From positions 60,442-124,441 of the forward strand of contig JAFQOQ010000025.1 in assembly GCA_017403085.1 (NCBI GenBank): a DNA stretch of 64,000 nt, given 5' to 3'. Positions 34,611 through 42,804 of this stretch are shown one piece after another. Origin of the DNA: Alphaproteobacteria bacterium. GTDB taxonomy: Bacteria > Pseudomonadota > Alphaproteobacteria > Rs-D84. A model generated the notes under the pieces. It saw only the letters and a list, made by a program, of their open reading frames with translations. It had not been told where the DNA came from and did no database searches. How positions within the stretch are numbered: the first letter of the stretch is position 1; each line of letters starts with the position of its first letter. The translations under genes and the position numbers were made by a program.

Positions 34611-36322
34611 TCTAAATCTAATTGTTTATTCAATTTTTTATACTTTTTTGAAATTTTCTCATCAGCATACTCCCATTTGTACCCGCCAGCATAAGCTCTA
34701 TGTCCCCTGCATACCATGCCTATATTTCCCGAACTTATTTTCATCTGTCTGCCAGCATCCGATATGGACTTAAAAGTTTTTATTATGTCGCCTGTTTTAA
34801 GATCTATCATGTTTACCGCAACACTTTTTGCTAGATCGCTGCGTTCCTTGCCACATATAGGGCATCCTGTTGGGATTTTTTTGTTGGTTCTATGACTGAT
34901 GCTAGACTGATACTCATAAGCACATTTTGGACATATCCACCATACTTTATGATTGGAACCACAACTAAACATACTTGGTTGCAAATTGCCATTTTTAGTT
35001 GGATGCCATTCCATTGCGATATCTGGCCGAACAGAAACAAGAGAGTTGCTTATATCCGATTTTTTATATTCTAATATTTTAAATCTGTCTCTTTTTAAAT
35101 TTATTAAATTATCTGGTATTGGTTTATACAAATTTAAAAGCATTAACAATTGTCTTAAGGCAAATTCCAGATTCTTATGCTCGTACAGATTTTTCATACC
35201 AACTATACGATCTGCAACTTCTTCACCCGACTCCGGCATTTGTTCTCGCATTCTAATCAGAGTTATACCATGTTCTTTACATATTTGATATTTTCGCTTT
35301 TCTCTTTCTATTTTATTTTGCTTATGCCACGCTTCGCCATCGTATTCTATCGCATATTTGATAGATGGAATATAAACATCCAATTCAAACTTGCCTAGAA
35401 AATCAGATTTATGCCTGCTTATAGCATCAGGATACAATTGTTTAATATAAAAGAATACCGCTTGTTCTGCGAATGAAGTTTGCCGTCCTGAATAACATAT
35501 TGGGCACCCTGTGCCATTTTGTGCGGTTCTATGACCTATCGTCGCTTGATATTCGTGTCCCAATGGACATTGCCACCAAACCTTTTTGCTTGCACCACCA
35601 GCAAAATTCTCTGGTAACCAATCGCCATTTTTAGTTGGGTGCCACTCTTTGGCTATATGAGGGAATTTCGTTTTTAAATCGTTTATTCCTGGCACAACAA
35701 CACCACCAGAACAACATGGACACCCCCGTTTTAACAACGCACGATTAGATACTTTCGCTTTCCATTCATAACCACATTTTGAACATTTCCACCAAGCATA
35801 TTTGTTAGAAGCGTACGATGTATATCTTGGATTTGCGGCATTTTTGGTCATATCCCATTCTTTTAAAAGTTCTGGTCTCATGGAAGCCAGGTCTTTTATT
35901 CCTTTTTTACACTGTGGGCACATTATTTGTTTTTTTACCTGGCTTTTTATTGTTGCCTCCCACTCATGATTACAGTCAGGACACTTCCACCAAACTTTGT
36001 TACGCGAGTACTTACTTACTATTTCAGGTTTTAATAATTTATTTTTAGAAAAATCCCAGTATTTAAGACGGTTTTGATGTGTCTCTACTAAATTAGACGA
36101 AATGTGTTTTTTTAATAAATATCTACATTTTGGGCAATCTTGTTTTCCAATAGCCCTATGATGAATAGCTGTTTGCCATTCATGGGCGCATTTGGAACAT
36201 TTCCACCAGGCTTTCTTATTTGACCCCGGTGTCAATTTATTTGGATCTAAATCAGCATTGGCATCCCAATCCCATTCGGACATGAGTTCCTTGTTATCAA
36301 TGATGTAGGATTTTTGTTTCAT
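34598..36322 (-). CDS. Multi-zinc-ribbon protein with PD-(D/E)XK nuclease and NUMOD-like domain
   Basis: A 574-residue protein. Four zinc ribbons at about 1-70, 75-140, 145-205 and 210-280 repeat the pattern WWKCxxCxHEW...CPxC. A Vsr/PD-(D/E)XK-like nuclease follows (about 285-370: FELDVYIPSIKYAIEYDGEA, then EREKRKYQICKEHGITLIRM). A fifth ribbon lies at about 415-490. The C-terminus (IKTFKSISDAGRQMKISSGN, VCRGHRAYAGGYKW) looks like a NUMOD DNA-binding repeat of homing nucleases. It would bind DNA at several points and cut it. It lies alone between att-like repeats 2 and 3. Confidence 0.75.
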   Translation of the reverse strand: MKQKSYIIDNKELMSEWDWDANADLDPNKLTPGSNKKAWWKCSKCAHEWQTAIHHRAIGKQDCPKCRYLLKKHISSNLVETHQNRLKYWDFSKNKLLKPEIVSKYSRNKVWWKCPDCNHEWEATIKSQVKKQIMCPQCKKGIKDLASMRPELLKEWDMTKNAANPRYTSYASNKYAWWKCSKCGYEWKAKVSNRALLKRGCPCCSGGVVVPGINDLKTKFPHIAKEWHPTKNGDWLPENFAGGASKKVWWQCPLGHEYQATIGHRTAQNGTGCPICYSGRQTSFAEQAVFFYIKQLYPDAISRHKSDFLGKFELDVYIPSIKYAIEYDGEAWHKQNKIEREKRKYQICKEHGITLIRMREQMPESGEEVADRIVGMKNLYEHKNLEFALRQLLMLLNLYKPIPDNLINLKRDRFKILEYKKSDISNSLVSVRPDIAMEWHPTKNGNLQPSMFSCGSNHKVWWICPKCAYEYQSSISHRTNKKIPTGCPICGKERSDLAKSVAVNMIDLKTGDIIKTFKSISDAGRQMKISSGNIGMVCRGHRAYAGGYKWEYADEKISKKYKKLNKQLDLDLTK

Positions 36323-36369
36323 ATAGCCATTATAGGAAATATGTTTTAATAATCAAATAAAGATGTACC

Positions 36370-36474
36370 CTATGGCTCAGTGAACCAATTATTTACAAAT
36401 ATTTCTGCAAGCATACCCAGGTGTTCGAATTCTGTTGGGTTTTCGTGTCGGTATGAACAAGCCATGCCGAGCCA
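36370..36474 (-). pseudogene. Short frame ending at the third att-like repeat
   Basis: A 34-codon frame, WLGMACSYRHENPTEFEHLG then MLAEIFVNNWFTEP and a stop, homologous to 34334-34435. It begins in CCGAGCCA (36467-36474), the short third copy of the tRNA-Asn end. No start codon is present; a hairpin (CCCGG/CCGGG at 36482-36494) lies just upstream. Confidence 0.5.
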
Positions 36475-36768
36475 AAAATTTCCCGGCTTCCGGGGTTTTT
36501 CTTTGTTTTCATAGCGGCAATTTGTTCCCGTACAAAATACACAAAAACGTCAAAAAAGTGTCGAAAAAGGACAATTTTTACCCTATTTTTATACAAAATC
36601 ACACAGAAACATACCAAAACAAAAAACTGCTTTTGGAGAGCAATGGTTCAAGCATATAATTATCGCAATCAACAATATGTTACACATGTAAAAAATGTGC
36701 AATATTTTTAAACCCTTGCAAAAGTCTATATTTAATGTACCCTGTTTCCAAGAATTACGAGGTAACAA
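36475..36768. other. Non-coding stretch right of the tRNA-Asn hotspot
   Basis: No gene is visible. It contains the CCCGGCTTCCGGG hairpin with T5 and an AT-rich promoter-like region in front of the gene at 36769, whose ribosome site is GAGG at 36759. Confidence 0.45.
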
Positions 36769-37176
36769 ATGATAAAGTATATAGTTAATGCAAATATGTC
36801 TAATGGCCAGGATATAGAGCACCAGGATTTAGATGTAATAAAAACATCAAATGGACGCCTATATACAAATATGAACATTCCGCGCGGAAAACCATTGCTA
36901 AAAAAAGGCGACGCGATAAAAGTATATCGCACAAATTATACTTTTAGACCAATTGATGTGGCATATTCTTATAAAATAAACGGAAAAAGATATGTAGATT
37001 TGCTGCAACAGCCAAATACACATTTTGCAGAAAAAACGTTCTATAATCTGTTGGGCTTTTGGGATGCGTTTAGACTGAGTCTGGATATTGCCCAGGTATT
37101 ACGTCAGCGGGATATAAACCCATCATTTAACCGGGTGACAAACCTGAGATTGTTTTTACGCGAACATCAACGATAA
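36769..37176 (+). CDS. Hypothetical protein
   Basis: A 135-residue soluble protein, MIKYIVNANMSNGQDIEHQD at the start, with a strand-rich middle (LLKKGDAIKVYRTNYTFRPI) and a helical end (FWDAFRLSLDIAQVLRQRD). GAGG lies eight bases upstream of the ATG. I see no known motif. It ends at a strong shared terminator. Confidence 0.6.
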   Translation: MIKYIVNANMSNGQDIEHQDLDVIKTSNGRLYTNMNIPRGKPLLKKGDAIKVYRTNYTFRPIDVAYSYKINGKRYVDLLQQPNTHFAEKTFYNLLGFWDAFRLSLDIAQVLRQRDINPSFNRVTNLRLFLREHQR

Positions 37177-37177
37177 T

Positions 37178-37211
37178 AAAAATCCCCCACAGATTTATGT
37201 GGGGGATTTTT
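37178..37211. terminator. Bidirectional terminator
   Basis: Perfect 14-base arms around AAAAATCCCCCACA, with a six-base loop; it serves the convergent genes on both sides. Confidence 0.9.
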
Positions 37212-37226
37212 ATGTCTTGCATCGCC

Positions 37227-38210
37227 CTATTTCGTACGCTGAAGAACAGACGACACCAGACGTTCGTAAATAGTGTAATCATTTATCCACATGTCTTGTT
37301 CAATCGCATCGGCAACCCCGGGCAACCCATAATATGCAGATGACACAGACGCATCGTTTTCTGTGGAACAGGTGGATTCGCCACTGATAATCCACTGTGT
37401 TGGTACAGGAACTATTTTCCCAGTACGTTTATCACGACAGATGACCGTGCTGGCAAATGCGTTGGTTGCCATGTGACCAGATTTATTGGGCACAGATGTC
37501 GGATTTGTGATTATGCGACCTATGTCCTGGCCAACATTCTGGCGTGCGATAGTCTTGACGACAACTGCGACCAAATCGTAGTTTTTCAATCGCGCGTCGG
37601 CACCAAATTTGATTTTTAGAATTCTAAATGCATCTGTGTTAAATTTCCCGTAACCAGCACTGATGGCGTGCCCATCGCCATAACAGCCACGATCATAGTC
37701 ATAATAGCGAACCATACTGTATTCTGCGCCGAACAGTTCCTGGAGTTTGGTTTTTGTCAGGGTTTCCTTTAATTCGGGTGATAAATTCGCCTTATAATGC
37801 TGGGGGAACAATGTCGCGCCCACAGTATTATGAACATACGCATCAGAACAGCGACCGGATGATAACTGTTTAAAACAATGCTGGGCACGCTGGGCCAAAG
37901 AACTGTTTGTGATATCAAATGATTTATCACATTTACATGATGTTATGTCGCACATCCCCGTCAAATCGATTTTGCCGTCTGTAAATGAATCATGTGACGA
38001 AGAATAGACTGTCATATTTGATAGCATCATAATGCCATTGCGCAAACAACTGTGTTCGGCAAATTCAGACATAACATCTAAATTGTCTGCCAGATACCAA
38101 GCATCTGAGACAGATAAGGTTTGACGCATACCAGACTGCTTTATTTGCTTTGCCTTGATATACGAAGATGGGCGATTGACCGTAAATTTTAATTTGTTTT
38201 CCAACGTCAT
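37227..38210 (-). CDS. Hypothetical protein, Cys-containing
   Basis: A 327-residue protein without a signal peptide. Features are a Cys group (GMCDITSCKCDKSF, about residues 85-98), QRAQHCFKQLSSGRCSDAYV, a Tyr/Asp-rich stretch (RYYDYDRGCYGDGHAISAGY, about 167-186) and a late GESTCSTENDASVSS. I do not recognise the family. AAAGGA precedes the start. The gene is monocistronic, facing away from the tail-fibre-like gene. Confidence 0.6.
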   Translation of the reverse strand: MTLENKLKFTVNRPSSYIKAKQIKQSGMRQTLSVSDAWYLADNLDVMSEFAEHSCLRNGIMMLSNMTVYSSSHDSFTDGKIDLTGMCDITSCKCDKSFDITNSSLAQRAQHCFKQLSSGRCSDAYVHNTVGATLFPQHYKANLSPELKETLTKTKLQELFGAEYSMVRYYDYDRGCYGDGHAISAGYGKFNTDAFRILKIKFGADARLKNYDLVAVVVKTIARQNVGQDIGRIITNPTSVPNKSGHMATNAFASTVICRDKRTGKIVPVPTQWIISGESTCSTENDASVSSAYYGLPGVADAIEQDMWINDYTIYERLVSSVLQRTK

Positions 38211-38279
38211 TTGTTATCCTTTTTATAGAAAAATAGCATAAAAATCAATAAACGCAATTAATTTGTATGCATAAACTTC

Positions 38280-38308
38280 TTGACTTTTTATGCGATTTGT
38301 GATACCAT
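38280..38308 (+). promoter_or_regulatory. Promoter of the structured leader
   Basis: TTGACT, 17 bases, TACCAT. Transcription would begin near 38315, just ahead of the first hairpin. Confidence 0.65.
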
Positions 38309-38314
38309 TATATG

Positions 38315-38431
38315 GTGATGACACAGGCGATAGTCTGGGTCTTTTTTTTTATATATTCCCCACCGATGTGGGCGAAAAAATGACGCGATTGCGTTACCCT
38401 TCGTCAGCGCGACGGTTGGGGATCTTTTTTT
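38315..38431 (+). ncRNA. Structured leader with tandem terminators, possible attenuator
   Basis: Hairpin 1 (38320-38341, GACACAG/CTGGGTC with one mismatch) is followed by T9. Next, CCCAC (38359-38363) can pair with GTGGG (38368-38372), or the overlapping CCCCACCG (38358-38365) can pair with CGGTTGGGG (38413-38421), followed by ATC and T7. The two pairings exclude one another. An inner hairpin TGACGC/GCGTTA (38381-38396) is compatible with the second. This is the layout of an attenuator, riboswitch or small RNA. The coding start is 20 bases after the T tract, with AGGGGAAG as its ribosome site. Confidence 0.55.
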
Positions 38432-38451
38432 GCTTACAACAGGGGAAGAAC

Positions 38452-38934
38452 ATGTCAAAGATAGTACAACTGCGCAGGGGTAACGCCAGCGAACACGACA
38501 CATTTACCGGAAAAATCGGTGAAGTGACAATGGATACAGACAACAAAACATTGCGTGTCCATGACGGCGAGACGGTTGGTGGAACAGCACTGGCCAAACA
38601 AAGTGAAATTCCAGACTTAACACCATATGATTATGTTATCGAATGGCAGACGCCAACCGCCGATAACAATTATACATGGTATCGCAAGTATAAGTCGGGC
38701 TGGGTTGAACAAGGTGGCGTTTTGGGTGGCCTTAACAACAGCAGAATAACAATACCATTACCAGTGGAAATGGCAAACAATAAATACGTTACATTGGCGG
38801 CAGGTATAAATGCCTCAAAGGCCTCTGATTTTGCAGTTGCGGTTATAAACCCAACAACAACATCTGTAACGATTGGTTCAAATGCGAATTATGGTGCCGG
38901 TTCTATATGGTATGTTTGCGGTATGAGTGCATAA
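38452..38934 (+). CDS. Tail-fibre-like protein (Mtd N-terminal type)
   Basis: A 160-residue protein. The start, MSKIVQLRRGNASEHDTFTG, then GEVTMDTDNKTLRVHDGETV, is the repeat found at the N-terminus of phage tail fibres and of the major tropism determinant. The rest is beta-rich (TWYRKYKSGWVEQGGVLGGL) and ends in GAGSIWYVCGMSA, a compact C-terminal lobe. No other phage structural genes are nearby, so it may be a domesticated surface or adhesion protein. The ATG at 38452 is set by AGGGGAAG; the longer open frame reads through the leader hairpins. Confidence 0.72.
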   Translation: MSKIVQLRRGNASEHDTFTGKIGEVTMDTDNKTLRVHDGETVGGTALAKQSEIPDLTPYDYVIEWQTPTADNNYTWYRKYKSGWVEQGGVLGGLNNSRITIPLPVEMANNKYVTLAAGINASKASDFAVAVINPTTTSVTIGSNANYGAGSIWYVCGMSA

Positions 38935-38936
38935 AC

Positions 38937-38959
38937 AAACTGGGCAATCTGCCCAGTTT
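38937..38959. terminator. Terminator between tail-fibre-like gene and polysaccharide operon
   Basis: AAACTGGGCA and TGCCCAGTTT, loop ATC. It can serve both convergent transcripts, although the T tracts are short. Confidence 0.65.
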
Positions 38960-40013
38960 ATATATCTATATAATTTTTTATATCATAACCTAGGTATTGT
39001 ATAAAAAGTTCAGTGTTTAAGGTATTGTTTTGTAATAATGTGCGTCCTAGAATTGGTTGTATTTGGACTATTGCTTTATCTATGTTTGGGGTTTTTATTC
39101 CAAGATGTTGTGCAATGTATTTAATAAAACATGTGCCATAGGGCAAGTCTTCTTGAATATATCGCGAATTTGAGTCAATATGGTATTTCCCATTTATATT
39201 TATCATTGGTGCAACGATTCCACGAAAAGACGGAATAGATTGTATTTTATTTGTTAAATCTGTTTGATCTGCAACCTGATAATGTGTAAGCAAATCACGA
39301 TATTCTGGTACATTTAATGCCTGCATTACTTGTTTTAATTCATTATCCATTGCCAGTGCAATTTGTGATGCGGTATCGCCCCATTGTTCATAAAATAAAT
39401 ATTGCTTGTTGCTGGGGTAATTGTTTTGGATTATTTCACAGATACGCGCAATATGGATTATTGGATTTGAATTAGATAAAATCAATGGCCAATAAGATTG
39501 CAACTTTGTAAATGGGATATTATGGATTTGATTAAATAGGTCATAATGATGTTTAGAACAGTTCTTGGAAAAGAATACTTCTAATGACTGCTTTGGTGAG
39601 GCAAATACAGTATTGCCATAATTTATTGTGCGACAAATATAAGGCACACGTTGTAAGCATGCGTACGGGTTATTTGGGAACAGTTTGTTGAATAAAAAGT
39701 TTGTGCCGCCTGTGGTCGGGGCGCATATTAACAATGATTTTGGTGATATATATTGGGCGATATTGCTTAATGTCGTCAATCTTGCTGTGCATGGCAATGT
39801 GATTATAATTACATCAGCATTTGTTAATTCCGAATAATCAGATGTAGCATGTATTTTGTGTGTTTGTACAATTTGCTTGTTTTCATCTAAAATACAAATT
39901 GTATTCGACCAATCGTTCGGGCGGCGCGTAAGTATAACAACGTCTATATTTACCGGCATAATACCAGAATACGCATGCCCTAGATTGCCGCCACCGACAA
40001 TACATACTTTCAT
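38958..40013 (-). CDS. Opine (octopine/nopaline) dehydrogenase-like protein
   Basis: The 351-residue protein starts with a Rossmann motif, MKVCIVGGGNLGHAYSG, and has the NAD/NADP octopine/nopaline dehydrogenase pattern: DVIIITLPCTARLTTLSNIA, then a C-terminal helical domain with the expected His/Asp region (NSNPIIHIARICEIIQNN). Opine dehydrogenases join an amino acid and a 2-oxoacid by reductive amination. It is the last gene of the polysaccharide operon and overlaps the nucleotidyltransferase-aminotransferase gene by four bases, so it may help make the glycan decoration. Confidence 0.78.
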   Translation of the reverse strand: MKVCIVGGGNLGHAYSGIMPVNIDVVILTRRPNDWSNTICILDENKQIVQTHKIHATSDYSELTNADVIIITLPCTARLTTLSNIAQYISPKSLLICAPTTGGTNFLFNKLFPNNPYACLQRVPYICRTINYGNTVFASPKQSLEVFFSKNCSKHHYDLFNQIHNIPFTKLQSYWPLILSNSNPIIHIARICEIIQNNYPSNKQYLFYEQWGDTASQIALAMDNELKQVMQALNVPEYRDLLTHYQVADQTDLTNKIQSIPSFRGIVAPMININGKYHIDSNSRYIQEDLPYGTCFIKYIAQHLGIKTPNIDKAIVQIQPILGRTLLQNNTLNTELFIQYLGYDIKNYIDI

Positions 40014-41815
40014 TCTAATTCCTTTAATGCCTGTATTAACGCAGAATTATCTGATTCAGATTTTACAGCAAGTCGTATATAGTTTTTGCCATTAAATCCT
40101 GTCTTGTTGGCGCAATCTTTTATCAATACATTGTACGATAATAAATTATAACAGATTTCCGCAGATGTCTTTCCGGATAAAACCTGGCATAAAATATAAT
40201 TCGCACCTGATGGTATTGGTCGTAAATATGAAATTTTAGATAATTCATTGAACAGCCAATCACGATTTTCTGCAATTTTGCGACAGGCATCACGATATAC
40301 AGATGTGTATTTATTCAGAATTTGTAAAAACATTTCTGCAAATGAATTTATGTTCCATACAGGCATATTCTTTTGAACTTGTGCTATAAAATCTGTATTG
40401 CTGGATGCCATAATCCCAAGTCTTAGGCCCGGAACGCCATAAGATTTAGATATGGATTTCATAACTATTAAATTGTGGTATTTGTTCAATATGTCTTGGC
40501 GCAACAATGTATTTTCATCAAAACCAATGGCAAAATCCACAAAAGATTCATCAACCAGTATTCGCTTTCCATGTGCATTATAGAAATCAATCAAATCAAT
40601 CAATTCTGGGAATTGTATAAAATTACCACTTGGGTTGTCTGGGTTTATTAAAATCAATGTATCAATTTTGTCGGCAAATTGTTTTAGGTCATTTGCGTTA
40701 TATGAAAAGTCGGGATTTTCTGGTTTGAAATATACGATTTCGCCATTTTTAATTCTGGACGGATATTCTTGAAATGTTGGCAGGATTATACCAATTCGTC
40801 CGGTTAAAGCAGGCATTGTAGCATTTATTAATTCGGCCGCACCATTTCCAACCAACACCATATCTGGTGCAATATTCCAAATGTTTTCCACCAATGATTT
40901 ATGTACCTTTTGTCCAGATGGGTAATTTTCCAACAGTGGCACAAACATATTCTGCATTTCTGCAATCATGCGTTTTGGTGGGAAATACGGATTTACCAGA
41001 TAACAAAAGTCTTTTAATTCATCAAATCGCCAAAATCCACCAAACCGACTGTGTAGTTTTTGCGCCTGTTCAGACGGATTGTCGCAGAACATGCTTTCTG
41101 CGATATCGTAATCTTGCAGGTCATCGACCTCGTACCATTTTTCAGTATCTAAAACACATACACGCAGGTCGTGTTTATCCAGCGCAAGCAATACTTTTAA
41201 TACTTGCTCGTAATAAGAGTGCAAGCCAACAACAGAACAATATGCAGACAAAAATGGCAGGTATTGGTCGGTTAAAAATTCCTTGGAAAATTTGTATATA
41301 TTTACTGTCTTGTAATAAGAGTCTATTTCTGTATAGTCAAAATGTTCCTTGGATATAAAGGCAGTTATTTCATCATTTTTATTGATTTTTACAACGGTTC
41401 CATCCATATACGTTTTGTATTTTGCAACGGCCGCCAAATTTGGATATGGGTTATCCAGCAATCGTTTAATTACAGATGTGTCATAGATTAAATCGCTTTC
41501 CAATAACAAAGTATCTTCTTGTGCCAGATAATCACGTGCCAAATACAGGGAATAAATGTTATTGGTTGTTGCATAATCAACATTTTCAACATATTCAACA
41601 GGAACACCGTTATAAGAGTTTCCTATTACACGGCGAACCTCGTCCCCACAATAGCCAATAACCAGAACGATACGCGACAAATTGAATTGGGTTAATTTAT
41701 CCAATGAATGTTCCAGGAATGTTTTTCCCAGAATGGCGACCATTGATTTTGTATGTTCGGCAGTTTTGCTTTTTAATCGCTTGCCCATACCGGCGGCCAA
41801 AATTATTGCCTGCAT
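40010..41815 (-). CDS. Nucleotidyltransferase-aminotransferase fusion
   Basis: A 601-residue two-domain enzyme. Residues 1-235 are a sugar-phosphate/choline-phosphate-type nucleotidyltransferase (AIILAAGMGKRLKSKTAEHT, then VEYVENVDYATTNNIYSLYL and LLLESDLIYD). Residues about 240-600 are a fold-type I PLP enzyme with GNGAAELI, INPDNPSGNF, DESFVDFAIG and the lysine in SISKSYGVPGLRLG. The PLP half resembles HisC/CobD-like aminotransferases or decarboxylases. A fusion of this kind could make and activate an amino alcohol phosphate or aminophosphonate, as in PntC-type proteins. It follows licD after 16 bases. Confidence 0.82.
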   Translation of the reverse strand: MQAIILAAGMGKRLKSKTAEHTKSMVAILGKTFLEHSLDKLTQFNLSRIVLVIGYCGDEVRRVIGNSYNGVPVEYVENVDYATTNNIYSLYLARDYLAQEDTLLLESDLIYDTSVIKRLLDNPYPNLAAVAKYKTYMDGTVVKINKNDEITAFISKEHFDYTEIDSYYKTVNIYKFSKEFLTDQYLPFLSAYCSVVGLHSYYEQVLKVLLALDKHDLRVCVLDTEKWYEVDDLQDYDIAESMFCDNPSEQAQKLHSRFGGFWRFDELKDFCYLVNPYFPPKRMIAEMQNMFVPLLENYPSGQKVHKSLVENIWNIAPDMVLVGNGAAELINATMPALTGRIGIILPTFQEYPSRIKNGEIVYFKPENPDFSYNANDLKQFADKIDTLILINPDNPSGNFIQFPELIDLIDFYNAHGKRILVDESFVDFAIGFDENTLLRQDILNKYHNLIVMKSISKSYGVPGLRLGIMASSNTDFIAQVQKNMPVWNINSFAEMFLQILNKYTSVYRDACRKIAENRDWLFNELSKISYLRPIPSGANYILCQVLSGKTSAEICYNLLSYNVLIKDCANKTGFNGKNYIRLAVKSESDNSALIQALKELE

Positions 41816-41831
41816 CGTATTCTCGTTTGTT

Positions 41832-42794
41832 TTAGAAGTTTTTGTATTTATCCAATTTGTCTATTTCATCAAGGTCTAATGACCCTAAATCCAAATGGTT
41901 ATGAGAGTGCATAGGGAATTCCCAATAATTGCCATATACCATATTCAGCAATTTGTCGTATTTGTTTGGAACTGGGAAATCGTACCCCTCAAATTTAAGG
42001 GTTTTTAGTGGGAAAAAGTCGGTTTTTGGATAAACGCGAGGCTTGAACGGTCGTGTTTCCAAGCCAAGGAATATATTTTCGCCATCGTTTGAAATAAGGT
42101 GTTTTTGTGCGTTATCTGTCACGCGTGCGACCGTTTCAAAATCTTTGTACGATTTTGGGTGTTTAAATGCATTGGTTTTTGCAGCCTTCCCTTTAATAAT
42201 CGCTTCGCTGATTTCATCAATAGATTTATCCGACGGGTAATATGGGAATATATCAACAGCAAAACACAGTTTGCCTTTCATACGCCAATATATAAAATCA
42301 ATCCATTCCTGATCTGTTGTTGGTAAAAAGTCAATATGCAAAACCTTGCCAATTTGAGATGGTATTTTCTTGAAATAGCAGCAAGTGTTTTTGAATTCTT
42401 TTTCCGCAACCGCACAAAATTTTTCATAATCTTTTGCCATCATACAGATATCAACATCATCGTCCCATGGAATAAAACCGCCATGACGAACCGCACCAAG
42501 CAATGTCCCGAAATCAAGCCAGTATTCAATGTTATGTTTCTTGCATACCTTGTCTATTGTTTTTAATATTTCTAGACTTAGCAATTGTACTGTTCTTTGC
42601 GCACCCTGCGCATGTGGTATTTTTGATATATCTGTATTGCGCAACAAGACAGATTGAATGTAATCTAGTCTGTCTTCTATACGACGCATTTGACGTTGGG
42701 CTTTGTTTGGTTTTATGTGTCTGTCCCTGAAACTGCGGCGCGCAACAGGGTTAAAGATAAAACAAGCTATTAAACGAACAACAAAGTTATGCAT
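41832..42794 (-). CDS. LicD family phosphotransferase
   Basis: A 320-residue protein with the LicD core: YWLDFGTLLGAVRHGGFIPW followed by DDDVDICMM (about residues 91-118). LicD proteins attach phosphocholine or a similar group from a CDP donor to surface glycans. The N-terminal part is basic with a hydrophobic stretch (FVVRLIACFIF). The C-terminus holds the typical tail (NKYDKLLNMVYGNYWEFP). The ATG at 42794 has AAGGA upstream. It is flanked by the glycosyltransferase and by the fusion enzyme that probably makes the donor. Confidence 0.88.
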   Translation of the reverse strand: MHNFVVRLIACFIFNPVARRSFRDRHIKPNKAQRQMRRIEDRLDYIQSVLLRNTDISKIPHAQGAQRTVQLLSLEILKTIDKVCKKHNIEYWLDFGTLLGAVRHGGFIPWDDDVDICMMAKDYEKFCAVAEKEFKNTCCYFKKIPSQIGKVLHIDFLPTTDQEWIDFIYWRMKGKLCFAVDIFPYYPSDKSIDEISEAIIKGKAAKTNAFKHPKSYKDFETVARVTDNAQKHLISNDGENIFLGLETRPFKPRVYPKTDFFPLKTLKFEGYDFPVPNKYDKLLNMVYGNYWEFPMHSHNHLDLGSLDLDEIDKLDKYKNF

Positions 42795-42804
42795 ATTTGA
42801 TCCT

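Noticed and set aside
36393..36617. Minus-strand frame MKTKKNPGSREIFGSAW
   Set aside because: It reads through a terminator-like hairpin in a different frame from the conserved WLGMACSYR peptide; no homologue is visible.
38452..38934. A diversity-generating retroelement, suggested by the Mtd-like N-terminus
   Set aside because: No reverse transcriptase and no template/variable repeat pair were seen nearby.
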